This document shows positions 17,067 to 24,400 of a stretch of DNA of 64,000 nt, piece by piece. The stretch spans positions 682,001 through 746,000 of the forward strand of contig NZ_CP092430.2 in NCBI RefSeq assembly GCF_022374935.2, read 5' to 3'. The notes under the pieces were generated by a model. That model ran no database searches and was not told the DNA's origin. It saw only the letters and a program-made list of their open reading frames with translations. Position numbers and translations under genes: made by a program. Origin of the DNA: Mycolicibacter virginiensis (GTDB lineage: Bacteria > Actinomycetota > Actinomycetes > Mycobacteriales > Mycobacteriaceae). Numbering within the stretch: the first letter of the stretch is position 1; each line of letters opens with the position of its first letter.

Positions 17067-17567
17067 ATGTACTACTTGCTGGTCCTGGCGGTGGGCGTTG
17101 AACGGCTCATCGAGTTGGTGGTGGCCAAAAACAACGCGCGGTGGGCGTTCGCCAACGGCGGCGTCGAATTCGGGCACAGTCACTATCCGGTGATGGTCAG
17201 CATCCATTCGGCGCTGCTGGTCAGCTGCGTTGCCGAGGTGTGGGTGTTGCACCGACCATTCATCCCCTGGCTGGGCTGGCCCATGTTTGCGGTGGCGGTT
17301 TTGAGTCAGGTGCTGCGCTGGTGGTGCGTGCGTACGCTCGGCCAGCGTTGGAATACTCAGGTGATCGTTCTGCCGGAAAGCCCGCTGGTGCAAGGCGGGC
17401 CGTATCGCTGGATCCGTCATCCCAACTATGTGGCAGTGGTACTCGAGGGGTTGGCGCTGCCGTTGATCCACACCGCCTGGCTGACCGCACTCTGGTTCGG
17501 CCTGGCCAACGCGGCGGTGTTGCGGGAACGGATTCGGGTGGAGAACGTCGCGCTGGGGTACCGGTGA
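17067..17567 (+). CDS. Isoprenylcysteine carboxyl methyltransferase (ICMT)-family membrane methyltransferase, SrsB-like
   Basis: The 166-residue integral membrane protein has about four to five TM segments. Near its C-terminus it carries the ICMT signature: GPYRWIRHPNYVAVVLE followed by a hydrophobic helix and an RIRVEN acidic end, which bind SAM at the membrane interface. In srs-type and Bacillus bps-type clusters this family O-methylates polyketides made by the adjacent type III PKS, so a phenolic-lipid O-methylation role is inferred. The ATG lies 2 nt after the PKS stop. The 3' end overlaps the FAD gene by 4 nt (GTGA). M. tuberculosis Rv1139c, reported as SigL-controlled, is the likely counterpart. 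Confidence 0.88.
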   Translation: MYYLLVLAVGVERLIELVVAKNNARWAFANGGVEFGHSHYPVMVSIHSALLVSCVAEVWVLHRPFIPWLGWPMFAVAVLSQVLRWWCVRTLGQRWNTQVIVLPESPLVQGGPYRWIRHPNYVAVVLEGLALPLIHTAWLTALWFGLANAAVLRERIRVENVALGYR

Positions 17568-18580
17568 TCGGCTTCGACACCGACCTGCTGATCGTGGGTG
17601 GCGGGCCGGGGGGACTCGCCGCGGCGTTATGTGCGCGACAGCAGGGACTTTCGGTAGTCGTTGCCGATCCCCGGGCCAGCCCGATCGACAAGGCCTGCGG
17701 CGAGGGCCTGATGCCGGGCGGGCTGGCCGTGTTGAAATCACTCGGGGTGGACCCGGTCGGTATGCCGCTGCGCGGCATCAACTATCTCGACGAGCAGCGC
17801 CGGGCCGAGGCGCGGTTTCGCAACGGCCCGGGGCGCGGCGTGCGACGTACGACGTTGCATGCCGCCATGACAGATCAGGCCAAACAGAACGACGTCGACT
17901 GGATCGCGACCAAGGTCGACGGCGTAGTCCAAGATGCCGAGGGGGTCACGGCGGGCGGCCTTCGGGCCAGGTGGCTGATCGCCGCCGACGGGCTGCACTC
18001 GGTCGTTCGCCGCGCCGTCGGGATCTCCTGCGCCGCGGGCTCTCCGCGGCGCTACGGGCTGCGCTGGCACTACCAGGTTCCGGCGTGGTCCGAGTTCGTG
18101 GAGGTGCACTGGTCACGGTGGGGCGAGGCCTACGTGACGCCGGTGGAGCCGGGCCTGGTGGGGGTGGCCATCTTGTCGCCGCACCGCCCGCAGCTTGACT
18201 GGTTTCCGTCGCTGGCCGCCCACCTCGGCGACGCGCAACGCGGCCCTGCCCGCGGCTGCGGACCGATGCGGCAACTGGTTTCGCGCCGCGTCACCGGACG
18301 GGTGCTGCTGGTCGGTGACGCCGCCGGCTACGAGGACGCGCTGACCGGTGAGGGCGTGAGCCTGGCCGTCAAACAGGCCGCAGCCGCGGTGGCGGCGATC
18401 GTCGATGACAACCCCACGTCCTACGAGCGCGCCTGGCACTCGATCACCCGCCGCTATCGACTGCTCACCCGGGGTCTGGTGCTGGCCAGCGCGTGGCAGC
18501 CGGCCCGACGGGCTGTGGTCCCCGCCTGTTGTGCACTGCCGGCGGTATTTGACCGCGCGGTGCATCTGCTGGCGCATTGA
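17564..18580 (+). CDS. FAD-dependent monooxygenase/dehydrogenase, SrsC-like
   Basis: This is a flavoprotein of 338 residues from the GTG at 17564. It has the FAD motif LLIVGGGPGGLAAAL, a middle motif ending in AADGLHSVVRRAVG (the DG motif of group A hydroxylases) and the second FAD site VLLVGDAAGYEDALTGEGVS. A CGEG segment (ACGEGLMPGG) resembles geranylgeranyl-reductase-like oxidoreductases. In srsABC the corresponding enzyme hydroxylates the methylated alkylresorcinol to a quinone-type product, the probable role here. It is coupled to the ICMT gene by a 4-nt overlap. Its last 116 nt overlap the convergent aminotransferase gene tail to tail. Confidence 0.88.
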   Translation: MIGFDTDLLIVGGGPGGLAAALCARQQGLSVVVADPRASPIDKACGEGLMPGGLAVLKSLGVDPVGMPLRGINYLDEQRRAEARFRNGPGRGVRRTTLHAAMTDQAKQNDVDWIATKVDGVVQDAEGVTAGGLRARWLIAADGLHSVVRRAVGISCAAGSPRRYGLRWHYQVPAWSEFVEVHWSRWGEAYVTPVEPGLVGVAILSPHRPQLDWFPSLAAHLGDAQRGPARGCGPMRQLVSRRVTGRVLLVGDAAGYEDALTGEGVSLAVKQAAAAVAAIVDDNPTSYERAWHSITRRYRLLTRGLVLASAWQPARRAVVPACCALPAVFDRAVHLLAH

Positions 18581-19616
18581 GTGTCCGCTCGATGGCGGAC
18601 AGCACCATCTGAGTGGAGCCGCGGGAACCGATGGTGATGCGCACGGCGCCGTCGGGATAGTTGCGCACCCGCAGTCCGCTGTCGGCGAAGACTTCGCTCC
18701 ACGGCCGGCCCATCGCCGGCAGGTACACAAAGTTCGCGTGGGAATCGGTGGTGTACACCCCGGATGCCCGCAGCCGGGCACGCAGATAGCCGCGTTCGGC
18801 GACGATATGGGCGATGCGCTGCTCCAGTTGTGCCCCTGCCTGATAGGAGGCCGCCACCGCCACCGTGCAACCGGCGCTGATACCGAACGGCAGCTGCATC
18901 GACCACAGCAGGCCGGCCAGCTTAGGTGCCGCCAAGGCGTAGCCGATCCGGAGCCCGGCCAAACCGTAGGCCTTGGAGAAGGTGCGCAGCACAATCACAT
19001 TCGGGAAGCGCGCAATGAGCCTCGGGACGTCGATGCGCTGGTGTGGGGCAACGAATTCGATGTAGGCCTCGTCGAGCAGCACGATGGTGTCGGCAGGAAC
19101 GTCGGCGACCAGCCGTTCGACGTCGGCGACGGTCTCCAGGGTCCCGGTCGGATTGTGCGGGCGGCATAACACCACTACCCGGGCATCCCTGGCGGCCCGG
19201 GCCATCGCGGTCAGATCGAGATGGCCGTAGCCATCGAGGGGGACGTCCACCGCGGTCAGGCCGGCCATCTGGGCGAAAGCGGGGTAGCCCTCAAAGGTGG
19301 GCTTGCTCAGTACGATCCGCTCGCCAGGAGCCGCCGCCGTCTGCAGCACCCGCATGGCCAGCCCGGACGCTCCCGGTCCGAGCGCAACATTCTCCTCGCT
19401 CACCCCGGCATGCTCGGCCACCAGTCGGCGTAGCCGGGTGGGCAGGAATTCCGGATACCGGTTGGCCGCACCGATGAAGTCGACCAGCGCCGCGCGCACC
19501 GCGGGCAGCGGCGGTAGCGGGTTCTCGTTGAGCGACAACGCATACGGGTCGACTGCCGGCGGTAGTGCGCTACAAAGCTGCGTAGTACCCGAATCCGCTT
19601 GCGCCGCAGAGGTCAT
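18465..19616 (-). CDS. PLP-dependent aminotransferase, histidinol-phosphate aminotransferase-like
   Basis: The 383-residue class I/II aminotransferase resembles HisC. It has SLNENPLPPLP at the N-terminus, GPGASGL, PHNPTGT, LDEAYIEF and the PLP-lysine region TFSKAYGLAGLRIGYAL, ending with RITIGSRG. It would transfer an amino group to a keto or acyloin product made by the operon. ATG 19616 overlaps the KAS III-like gene stop (ATGA), indicating translational coupling. The last ~38 residues (after IERTLN) are Pro/Arg-rich, not conserved-looking, and lie in the 116-nt overlap with the FAD gene. It is the last gene of the four-gene operon. A primary role in histidine synthesis is unlikely, given its neighbours. 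Confidence 0.87.
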   Translation of the reverse strand: MTSAAQADSGTTQLCSALPPAVDPYALSLNENPLPPLPAVRAALVDFIGAANRYPEFLPTRLRRLVAEHAGVSEENVALGPGASGLAMRVLQTAAAPGERIVLSKPTFEGYPAFAQMAGLTAVDVPLDGYGHLDLTAMARAARDARVVVLCRPHNPTGTLETVADVERLVADVPADTIVLLDEAYIEFVAPHQRIDVPRLIARFPNVIVLRTFSKAYGLAGLRIGYALAAPKLAGLLWSMQLPFGISAGCTVAVAASYQAGAQLEQRIAHIVAERGYLRARLRASGVYTTDSHANFVYLPAMGRPWSEVFADSGLRVRNYPDGAVRITIGSRGSTQMVLSAIERTLNAPADAPRGQIPPAVHNRRGPQPVGPAATRWPAPDPG

Positions 19617-20635
19617 TGTGGTCGTCCGCCCCAACGGATGGCCGCCGCGCCGGCGAAGTCGCCGGCGTGTGCGAAGCCGGCCATCACCACCACCTCGCCC
19701 GGCTGCACCCGGTTAGTGGTGATCGCGCGATCCAGGTTGATCGGGATGCCGGCGCCGAACAGGTTGCCGCACTCATCGAAGGTGTCGACATGTCGTGATT
19801 CGGGTACTTCGAGCGCTTCGCGCCAATTGCGCAGAAATACCCGGTTGGGCTGATTGGTGACCAGCAGCCCAATATCCGCGGGAGACAGGCCGTTGCGATG
19901 ACAGACCGCGAGGGCGACTTCGGGAACCTGCCGGTTACCGCGCGCGAGCACCTTGGTGATCTTGTCTTCGGTGAAACCGATGTAGGCGGCACCGGGCCCG
20001 GGCTGCCACCACTTACGGGGCGGGTCGGTGTTGTAGGTCATGTCGCCGGCGTACTGGCCGTAGGTCCGGCACTCGGCATCGAGGATCGGCGACTGATCTG
20101 ATCGGGTCAGCAGCCCGACCGCGGCGCCGTCACCGGGAACCGACGCCTGCGACTTGGGCCGCACGGCGGGCTGATCGAAGACCTGGCCGGCCGCGTTCTG
20201 CGCGATCGCGATCAACGCGGATTGCCCCGCGCCGGCCGCCAACAACTGCCGGGCCACCCCCAGCCCCAGCACGAAAGCCGCGCAACCGCCGTTGTGCAGA
20301 TCCAGCACGGTAGACGGACGCATCCCCAACCGGTGGGCGATGCCGCCGCCGGCGCCGCAGAACGGGATGTCCGGCAACTGAGTGTGGGTGATCAAGATAT
20401 CGACGTTCTCGATGACCTCGCGGCGGTGGCGCTCGATGATGCCCTGCGCTGCCTGCTCGATCATGTCGGCCGCCGTCTCGTCCTCGCCGACGTGATGGCG
20501 GAATCGGGGCGCGCGGAACATCAGGTTGTCGCGCAACGCATCCGACTCGGCGTACTGCGTGTAGTAGTCGGCGCCGATGGGTTCACCGGGAAGATAGCTG
20601 GAGACATCGATCAGGCTGACGGCAGATTGGTCCAT
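19613..20635 (-). CDS. KAS III-like (FabH/acyltransferase) protein with altered catalytic triad
   Basis: The 340-residue thiolase-fold protein has the nucleophile Cys118 in LHNGGCAAF. By eye, the position of the KAS III His (HQANxR in FabH) is Asn261 in VTNQPNRVF, while the second active-site Asn is kept (Asn291 in ECGNLFGAGIP). Loss of the His argues against ordinary decarboxylative condensation and favours acyl transfer, as in some biosynthetic KAS III homologues. GAGGCG precedes the ATG at 20635. An alternative ATG at 20647 overlaps the upstream stop (ATGA) and adds four residues. It is the third gene of a TPP enzyme / SRPBCC / KAS III / aminotransferase operon. Confidence 0.85.
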   Translation of the reverse strand: MDQSAVSLIDVSSYLPGEPIGADYYTQYAESDALRDNLMFRAPRFRHHVGEDETAADMIEQAAQGIIERHRREVIENVDILITHTQLPDIPFCGAGGGIAHRLGMRPSTVLDLHNGGCAAFVLGLGVARQLLAAGAGQSALIAIAQNAAGQVFDQPAVRPKSQASVPGDGAAVGLLTRSDQSPILDAECRTYGQYAGDMTYNTDPPRKWWQPGPGAAYIGFTEDKITKVLARGNRQVPEVALAVCHRNGLSPADIGLLVTNQPNRVFLRNWREALEVPESRHVDTFDECGNLFGAGIPINLDRAITTNRVQPGEVVVMAGFAHAGDFAGAAAIRWGGRPQ

Positions 20636-20643
20636 GATTCGCC

Positions 20644-21309
20644 TCATCGCATCCAGAACGGGGTGACCGGCAGGCCGTTGTGGTGCCGGTATTCGGCAAT
20701 GGCCTTCAGATTCTTCAGTTCCAGCAGATGACCGGCACTGAACATGTCCCAGAAGTCGCCCACCCAGACCGGGCGCTGGGGTGGCGCGGTGTCCGGATAG
20801 GGGTTGTGGTCGTAGAACGGGTGGTGGCAATTGGTCCACAGCACAACCGATCCGGGCTTGTTCAGCACGACCTGGGCGTCCACGATCCGGATCAGGTAGA
20901 TCATCCACAGGTGGTCGGGCTGATCCCAGGCGCAGTGGTAGTCCACCGTGAGGGCCTGCCGGTTGGACACGGTGCGGGTGTAGATCTTGGTCTCCGACCC
21001 CAGTCGGTCGTAGGCGAGCCAGAGGTCTGATTCTTCGATGGGGGTGAAGCCACGCAGGCTGTAGGTCCACTCCTCCAGGCAGCGCGTATCGGAGAGGTAG
21101 TCGAACAGTTCGTCGGGCGGACAGTCGATGTAGTCGTTGACGGTGCAGTAGTCGCCGAACACCACGTCGTGGGGGTAGACCGAGTGCATCATCTCCATGA
21201 TGATCGGGGTGGCGACCTCCCGGGGACTGGTCTCGACCCGCACCAAGCCGTCGATGGGCTCGGGCGTACCGGCGTGAACGCTGATATCAGCGAGGGCTGG
21301 TAGCGACAT
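20644..21309 (-). CDS. SRPBCC-fold protein (aromatase/cyclase-like)
   Basis: This 221-residue protein has a helix-grip fold pattern. After a ~50-residue extension come DYCTVNDYIDCPPDELFDYL, SDTRCLEEWTYSLRGF, a run of strands, and the C-terminal helix HLLELKNLKAIAEY. The family includes polyketide aromatases and cyclases and other hydrophobic ligand binders. Here it sits between a TPP-dependent enzyme (23-nt overlap upstream) and a KAS III-like protein, so it may cyclise or hold the product of that pathway. Several His and Trp residues (HHPFYDHNPYPD) in the second half are unusual and might form a metal or ligand site. Confidence 0.75.
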   Translation of the reverse strand: MSLPALADISVHAGTPEPIDGLVRVETSPREVATPIIMEMMHSVYPHDVVFGDYCTVNDYIDCPPDELFDYLSDTRCLEEWTYSLRGFTPIEESDLWLAYDRLGSETKIYTRTVSNRQALTVDYHCAWDQPDHLWMIYLIRIVDAQVVLNKPGSVVLWTNCHHPFYDHNPYPDTAPPQRPVWVGDFWDMFSAGHLLELKNLKAIAEYRHHNGLPVTPFWMR

Positions 21310-23038
21310 CGAATTGATCCTCCTCGTGGGTTGGAATATTGCCGTTACGAGCTACTGGCGCAGTGGCTTTCGGCGACTCGACGGCAGCGAGGAACGGTGC
21401 GAAAGGCGGTATCTCGTCGGCGGCGCACTCAACGCTGATCACCGAGGGCCCCTCCCGGTCCAACGCCGATTCCACGACCGCCTCGAATGTTCCCGGGTCG
21501 TCGACGTCGATCGCGCTGAGCCCGGGGAACATCGACGCCAGGCCGTCACCGAGCTGACTGGGAGTGAAGCGGTTGTAGCTGTAGAAGCCGTCGTAGAACA
21601 ACTGCTCGCGGGTGACGCACATGGCGTGCGCGTTGTTGTTCAGCAGTACGAACAGCACCGGGAGGTGGTACTGCACGGCGGTGTGGATTTCCATGCCGTG
21701 CATGAAGAACGCGCCGTCCCCGGCGATCACCACGGTGCGCCGGCCGCGACCGAAGGCCGTCCCGATCCCGGCCCCGAAGCTGTAGCCCATCCCGCCCATC
21801 CCCAGTGCGACCAGGAAACGGCCGTCGCGCCGCGGCGGCAGGTAGTGGATGGCCGCAGCGCCGGTGTTGCCCGCATCGACGACGATGTCGGTCCCGGCGG
21901 GCAACGCGCGGTCCAGCACGGCCATCGCGTCGCGATAGCGCACTCCCGGGCCGGCGTAAGGCGGGGGATTCAACTCGGTGTGCGGCACCGTCTCGGGCAC
22001 CCGCAGCCACCTGGGGCGTCCGGCACCTGAGAGCTCGCGGTAGATCGACCGCAGGGACGTCCGCAGGTCAGCGGTCTGCACGTGCGTACACGGAACGTAC
22101 GGGGGTGCCGAGCCGAGCGACACGGTGCGCACAGTGCCCAGCGCCGCGTCCAGGCCGGCGCGAGCGGTCAGCGTCAGCCGGGTGCCCACCACCAGGCACA
22201 CCGCGCTGTCGGTCAGTGCGTCGGCGACCGACGGGTGGCCCATGATGCCGGCCACGCCCAGCGCCGACGATGCGCCCAGTCCCGAGGTGCCCGAGACATC
22301 TTTGGCGTCGGGGACGCACACCACCCGGGCGCGCAGCAGCGCCCGCAGGTTCTCGAGGTCGGTGCGTGCGTCGTCGCGGGCCACCTGTTCGCCGGCGATG
22401 ATCGTGACCGGTCCGTGGGCGTTGCGCAGCGCGTGAATGATCGGATGCGGGTCACTGATGACGACGGGATCGCCGCCGGTGTCGTCGCCGTTGCGGTACG
22501 GGCTGGCGGTGACGAACCCCTGCTGAACATTCTTGGGCAGCAACAGCACCGCGGGTCCGCCGCTGCGTGCCGCGGCGATCGCCCGGGGCAGTGTGGCCAC
22601 GATGTCTTCGGGGTTCATCACCCGCTCGCAGAAGATCGATACCGCCGAGAACAGCGCGTGCGCGTCGAGTGCACCGTTGCGTCCACTGGTGTCTTGAAAA
22701 CTTCCTCGACCGTCCAAGGTGGTCGGGGCCTGGCCCACCAGCGCCAGCACCGGAACGCGACTGGCCAATGATTCGCCCAGTCCGGCAACCAAGTTCAGGG
22801 CGCCCCCGCCCGATGTCGCGGCGACCACACCCAACCCGGCGCCACTGCGGCTGTAGCCGTCGGCCATGGTGGCGGCCGAGAACTCATGCTTGGCGAGCAC
22901 CGCGGTGATGTCGGGACGAAAATACGCTGCGTCGTATAGGTCTTCGATGTTCGCGCCGTCGACGCCGAAGATGTGACCGACTCCCGTCGCCGCCAGCTGG
23001 GCGACGATGAAATCGACCACGGAAGCGATCCTGGACAT
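21287..23038 (-). CDS. Thiamine diphosphate-dependent enzyme, acetolactate synthase-like
   Basis: The 583-residue enzyme has the three-domain layout of the acetolactate synthase/benzaldehyde lyase superfamily. The Pyr domain (1-170) includes the catalytic Glu in AKHEFSAATMADGYSR. A central domain is followed by the PP domain with the metal/TPP motif GDGAFFMHG...LLNNN (from about residue 443). It would make a C-C bond by decarboxylation or ligation of a 2-oxo acid, such as an acyloin product. It is first in an operon with SRPBCC, KAS III-like and aminotransferase genes, which argues against plain branched-chain amino-acid synthesis. No small regulatory subunit gene is present. A SigL-type promoter lies directly upstream. 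Confidence 0.87.
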   Translation of the reverse strand: MSRIASVVDFIVAQLAATGVGHIFGVDGANIEDLYDAAYFRPDITAVLAKHEFSAATMADGYSRSGAGLGVVAATSGGGALNLVAGLGESLASRVPVLALVGQAPTTLDGRGSFQDTSGRNGALDAHALFSAVSIFCERVMNPEDIVATLPRAIAAARSGGPAVLLLPKNVQQGFVTASPYRNGDDTGGDPVVISDPHPIIHALRNAHGPVTIIAGEQVARDDARTDLENLRALLRARVVCVPDAKDVSGTSGLGASSALGVAGIMGHPSVADALTDSAVCLVVGTRLTLTARAGLDAALGTVRTVSLGSAPPYVPCTHVQTADLRTSLRSIYRELSGAGRPRWLRVPETVPHTELNPPPYAGPGVRYRDAMAVLDRALPAGTDIVVDAGNTGAAAIHYLPPRRDGRFLVALGMGGMGYSFGAGIGTAFGRGRRTVVIAGDGAFFMHGMEIHTAVQYHLPVLFVLLNNNAHAMCVTREQLFYDGFYSYNRFTPSQLGDGLASMFPGLSAIDVDDPGTFEAVVESALDREGPSVISVECAADEIPPFAPFLAAVESPKATAPVARNGNIPTHEEDQFDVATSPR

Positions 23039-23067
23039 CTGCCCGCCTAACTCGTGACGATGTCATT

Positions 23068-23095
23068 GACACGGTTTGCGGCGGGCATTAGTTCA
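23068..23095 (-). promoter_or_regulatory. SigL-type promoter of the TPP-enzyme operon
   Basis: On the minus strand TGAACT (23095-23090), 16 nt, then CGTGTC (23073-23068) differs from the SigL consensus by one base in the -35. The -35 begins inside the TGA stop codon of rslA, so the operon can be transcribed both from here and by read-through from sigL-rslA. The predicted leader is about 23 nt. Confidence 0.65.
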
Positions 23096-23809
23096 CAGCG
23101 TGCGCTCCAGCAGGACCTGGCCGTTGTCGGCTGACACCACTTGGACCGAGGCGATCTGATCCGACGGTGTCGAGATGCTGCCGGCCGGCGTCGCGGTGTG
23201 CCCAGGCTCGGCGACCCAGGTCGCCAGTCGGGTCTGGCTGCCGTCGCGGCCGACCACCACCAACGCCAGGGTGTCGTGGTGAGCGTTCACCGGTGCCAGG
23301 CAGACGCAGCTCAAATCGATGTAGCTGCCCCAGGATTCGTCCCTGACCGCGACCGTCGAGGCTAGCGCCGTCGTGCCCACCTGCGCCATCGGCACCGCAT
23401 CGTGCTGCGGGGACGGCGTGGTCGATGAGGTGATACCGAGCAGGACACCGATCCCGAGTACGGCTGCTGCCGCAGCCGACGCCGTCCACGTCATCAGCCG
23501 GGTGCGTCGGCGCCGCCGGTGCACCTCGGTCAAAAGGGCCGGCAGCAGGTAGGCCGGTGGGGGCGGCTCCGTGTCGGACTCGTTGATCGCCGCCACGCAG
23601 TTGCCGTCGAGCTGCGACAGCAGGGCGGGCACGCCGCTGATCTCGGTGACTGCCTCCCGGCACTGCCGGCAGCCGGCCAGGTGCCCCTCGAATTCTCGGC
23701 GGTCGGCCGCAGACAGCGAACCGAGCACATAGGCGGCATCCCACATGGCGTATGGGTGCTCACTCTCGACCGGCCCGCAGGCCGAGCCGAATTCTCGCGG
23801 CGACGTCAT
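23093..23809 (-). CDS. rslA: Zinc-associated anti-sigma factor RslA
   Basis: This 238-residue protein closely resembles M. tuberculosis RslA. The cytoplasmic zinc-binding anti-sigma domain (about 15-70) contains YAMWDAAYVLGSLSAADRRE and the HxxxCxxC motif at His43, Cys47 and Cys50, plus an upstream His18. A basic RRRRRTR stretch precedes one TM helix (about 108-130). The extracytoplasmic part holds a CxC pair (LSCVCLAP) and the conserved end GHTATPAGSISTP. RslA holds SigL inactive and is known to release it under oxidative conditions that disturb the zinc site. Its ATG overlaps the sigL stop (ATGA). A second copy of the zinc domain is fused to an oxygenase at 24.4-26.0 kb. Confidence 0.93.
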   Translation of the reverse strand: MTSPREFGSACGPVESEHPYAMWDAAYVLGSLSAADRREFEGHLAGCRQCREAVTEISGVPALLSQLDGNCVAAINESDTEPPPPAYLLPALLTEVHRRRRRTRLMTWTASAAAAAVLGIGVLLGITSSTTPSPQHDAVPMAQVGTTALASTVAVRDESWGSYIDLSCVCLAPVNAHHDTLALVVVGRDGSQTRLATWVAEPGHTATPAGSISTPSDQIASVQVVSADNGQVLLERTL

Positions 23810-24339
23810 CGTGTCACCCCCATCTCCTGCAGGGCGAGTCGCAGAGCCCGCACCGCGTAGTGCAGGCGTGATTTCACCGTTCCCTCGGCGATCCCCAGGT
23901 CTTCGGCGGTCTGTCCGGTACTCCAACCACGGTAGTAGGACCGTTCGATCACCGCCCGGTGCTCCGCCGACAGGTGGGTCATGGCGTCGGCGATCAACAT
24001 CCGGTCCAGGGCGGTGTCCACCTCGTCGCGGGTGGGTTGCTCAGGCGTGGTCGTCTCATCGAGCGTGGCGACCACGTGGCGGTACTGGGCGCTGCGCCGT
24101 TCGTCGATGATCATGTTGCGCGCCACGGTGCACATCCAGGCCCGAGGGGAGCGCTCGGTATCGCCGATGACCTCCGGATGCTGCCAGGCGCGCAGCAGCG
24201 TCTCCTGCACCACGTCTTCGGCACGGCTGGCGTCGCCGGTCAGGCGCAGGGCGTAGCGCCATAGCACCGCGGCGTGCTCGTCATAGAGCGCTTTCATCAG
24301 CGCGGCTTCGTGGTCTGGCGGTATGCCGATGCGAGGCAA
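23806..24339 (-). CDS. sigL: ECF RNA polymerase sigma factor SigL
   Basis: The 177-residue ECF sigma factor has region 2 (ALYDEHAAVLWRYALRLTGD and the -10-binding QETLLRAWQHP segment) and region 4 (LSAEHRAVIERSYYRGWSTG, then AEDLGIAEGTVKSRLHYAVRAL). It is close to M. tuberculosis SigL along its length. The start is set at TTG 24339: AGGAGG at 24353-24348 is 8 nt upstream of it, but would overlap the in-frame GTG at 24348. This start also gives the same length as the M. tuberculosis protein. SigL directs polymerase to TGAACC-N16-CGTGTC promoters, one of which lies before this gene (autoregulation). Confidence 0.93.
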   Translation of the reverse strand: MPRIGIPPDHEAALMKALYDEHAAVLWRYALRLTGDASRAEDVVQETLLRAWQHPEVIGDTERSPRAWMCTVARNMIIDERRSAQYRHVVATLDETTTPEQPTRDEVDTALDRMLIADAMTHLSAEHRAVIERSYYRGWSTGQTAEDLGIAEGTVKSRLHYAVRALRLALQEMGVTR

Positions 24340-24360
24340 GCTGATCACCTCCTGCCTAAT

Positions 24361-24388
24361 GACACGACGTGGGGGCCCGTCGGGTTCA
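24361..24388 (-). promoter_or_regulatory. SigL autoregulatory promoter of sigL-rslA
   Basis: On the minus strand TGAACC (24388-24383), 16 nt, CGTGTC (24366-24361) is a perfect match to the SigL consensus known from M. tuberculosis. Transcription should begin near 24354, leaving a leader of about 15 nt that carries the AGGAGG site. The element lies in the 61-nt gap after the carotenoid-oxygenase fusion gene. Confidence 0.85.
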
Positions 24389-24400
24389 TGTTTTGGCCCT

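Noticed and set aside
18465..19616. Histidine biosynthesis hisC
   Set aside because: The protein is HisC-like, but the operon with TPP, SRPBCC and KAS III-like genes and the SigL-type promoter point to specialised metabolism.
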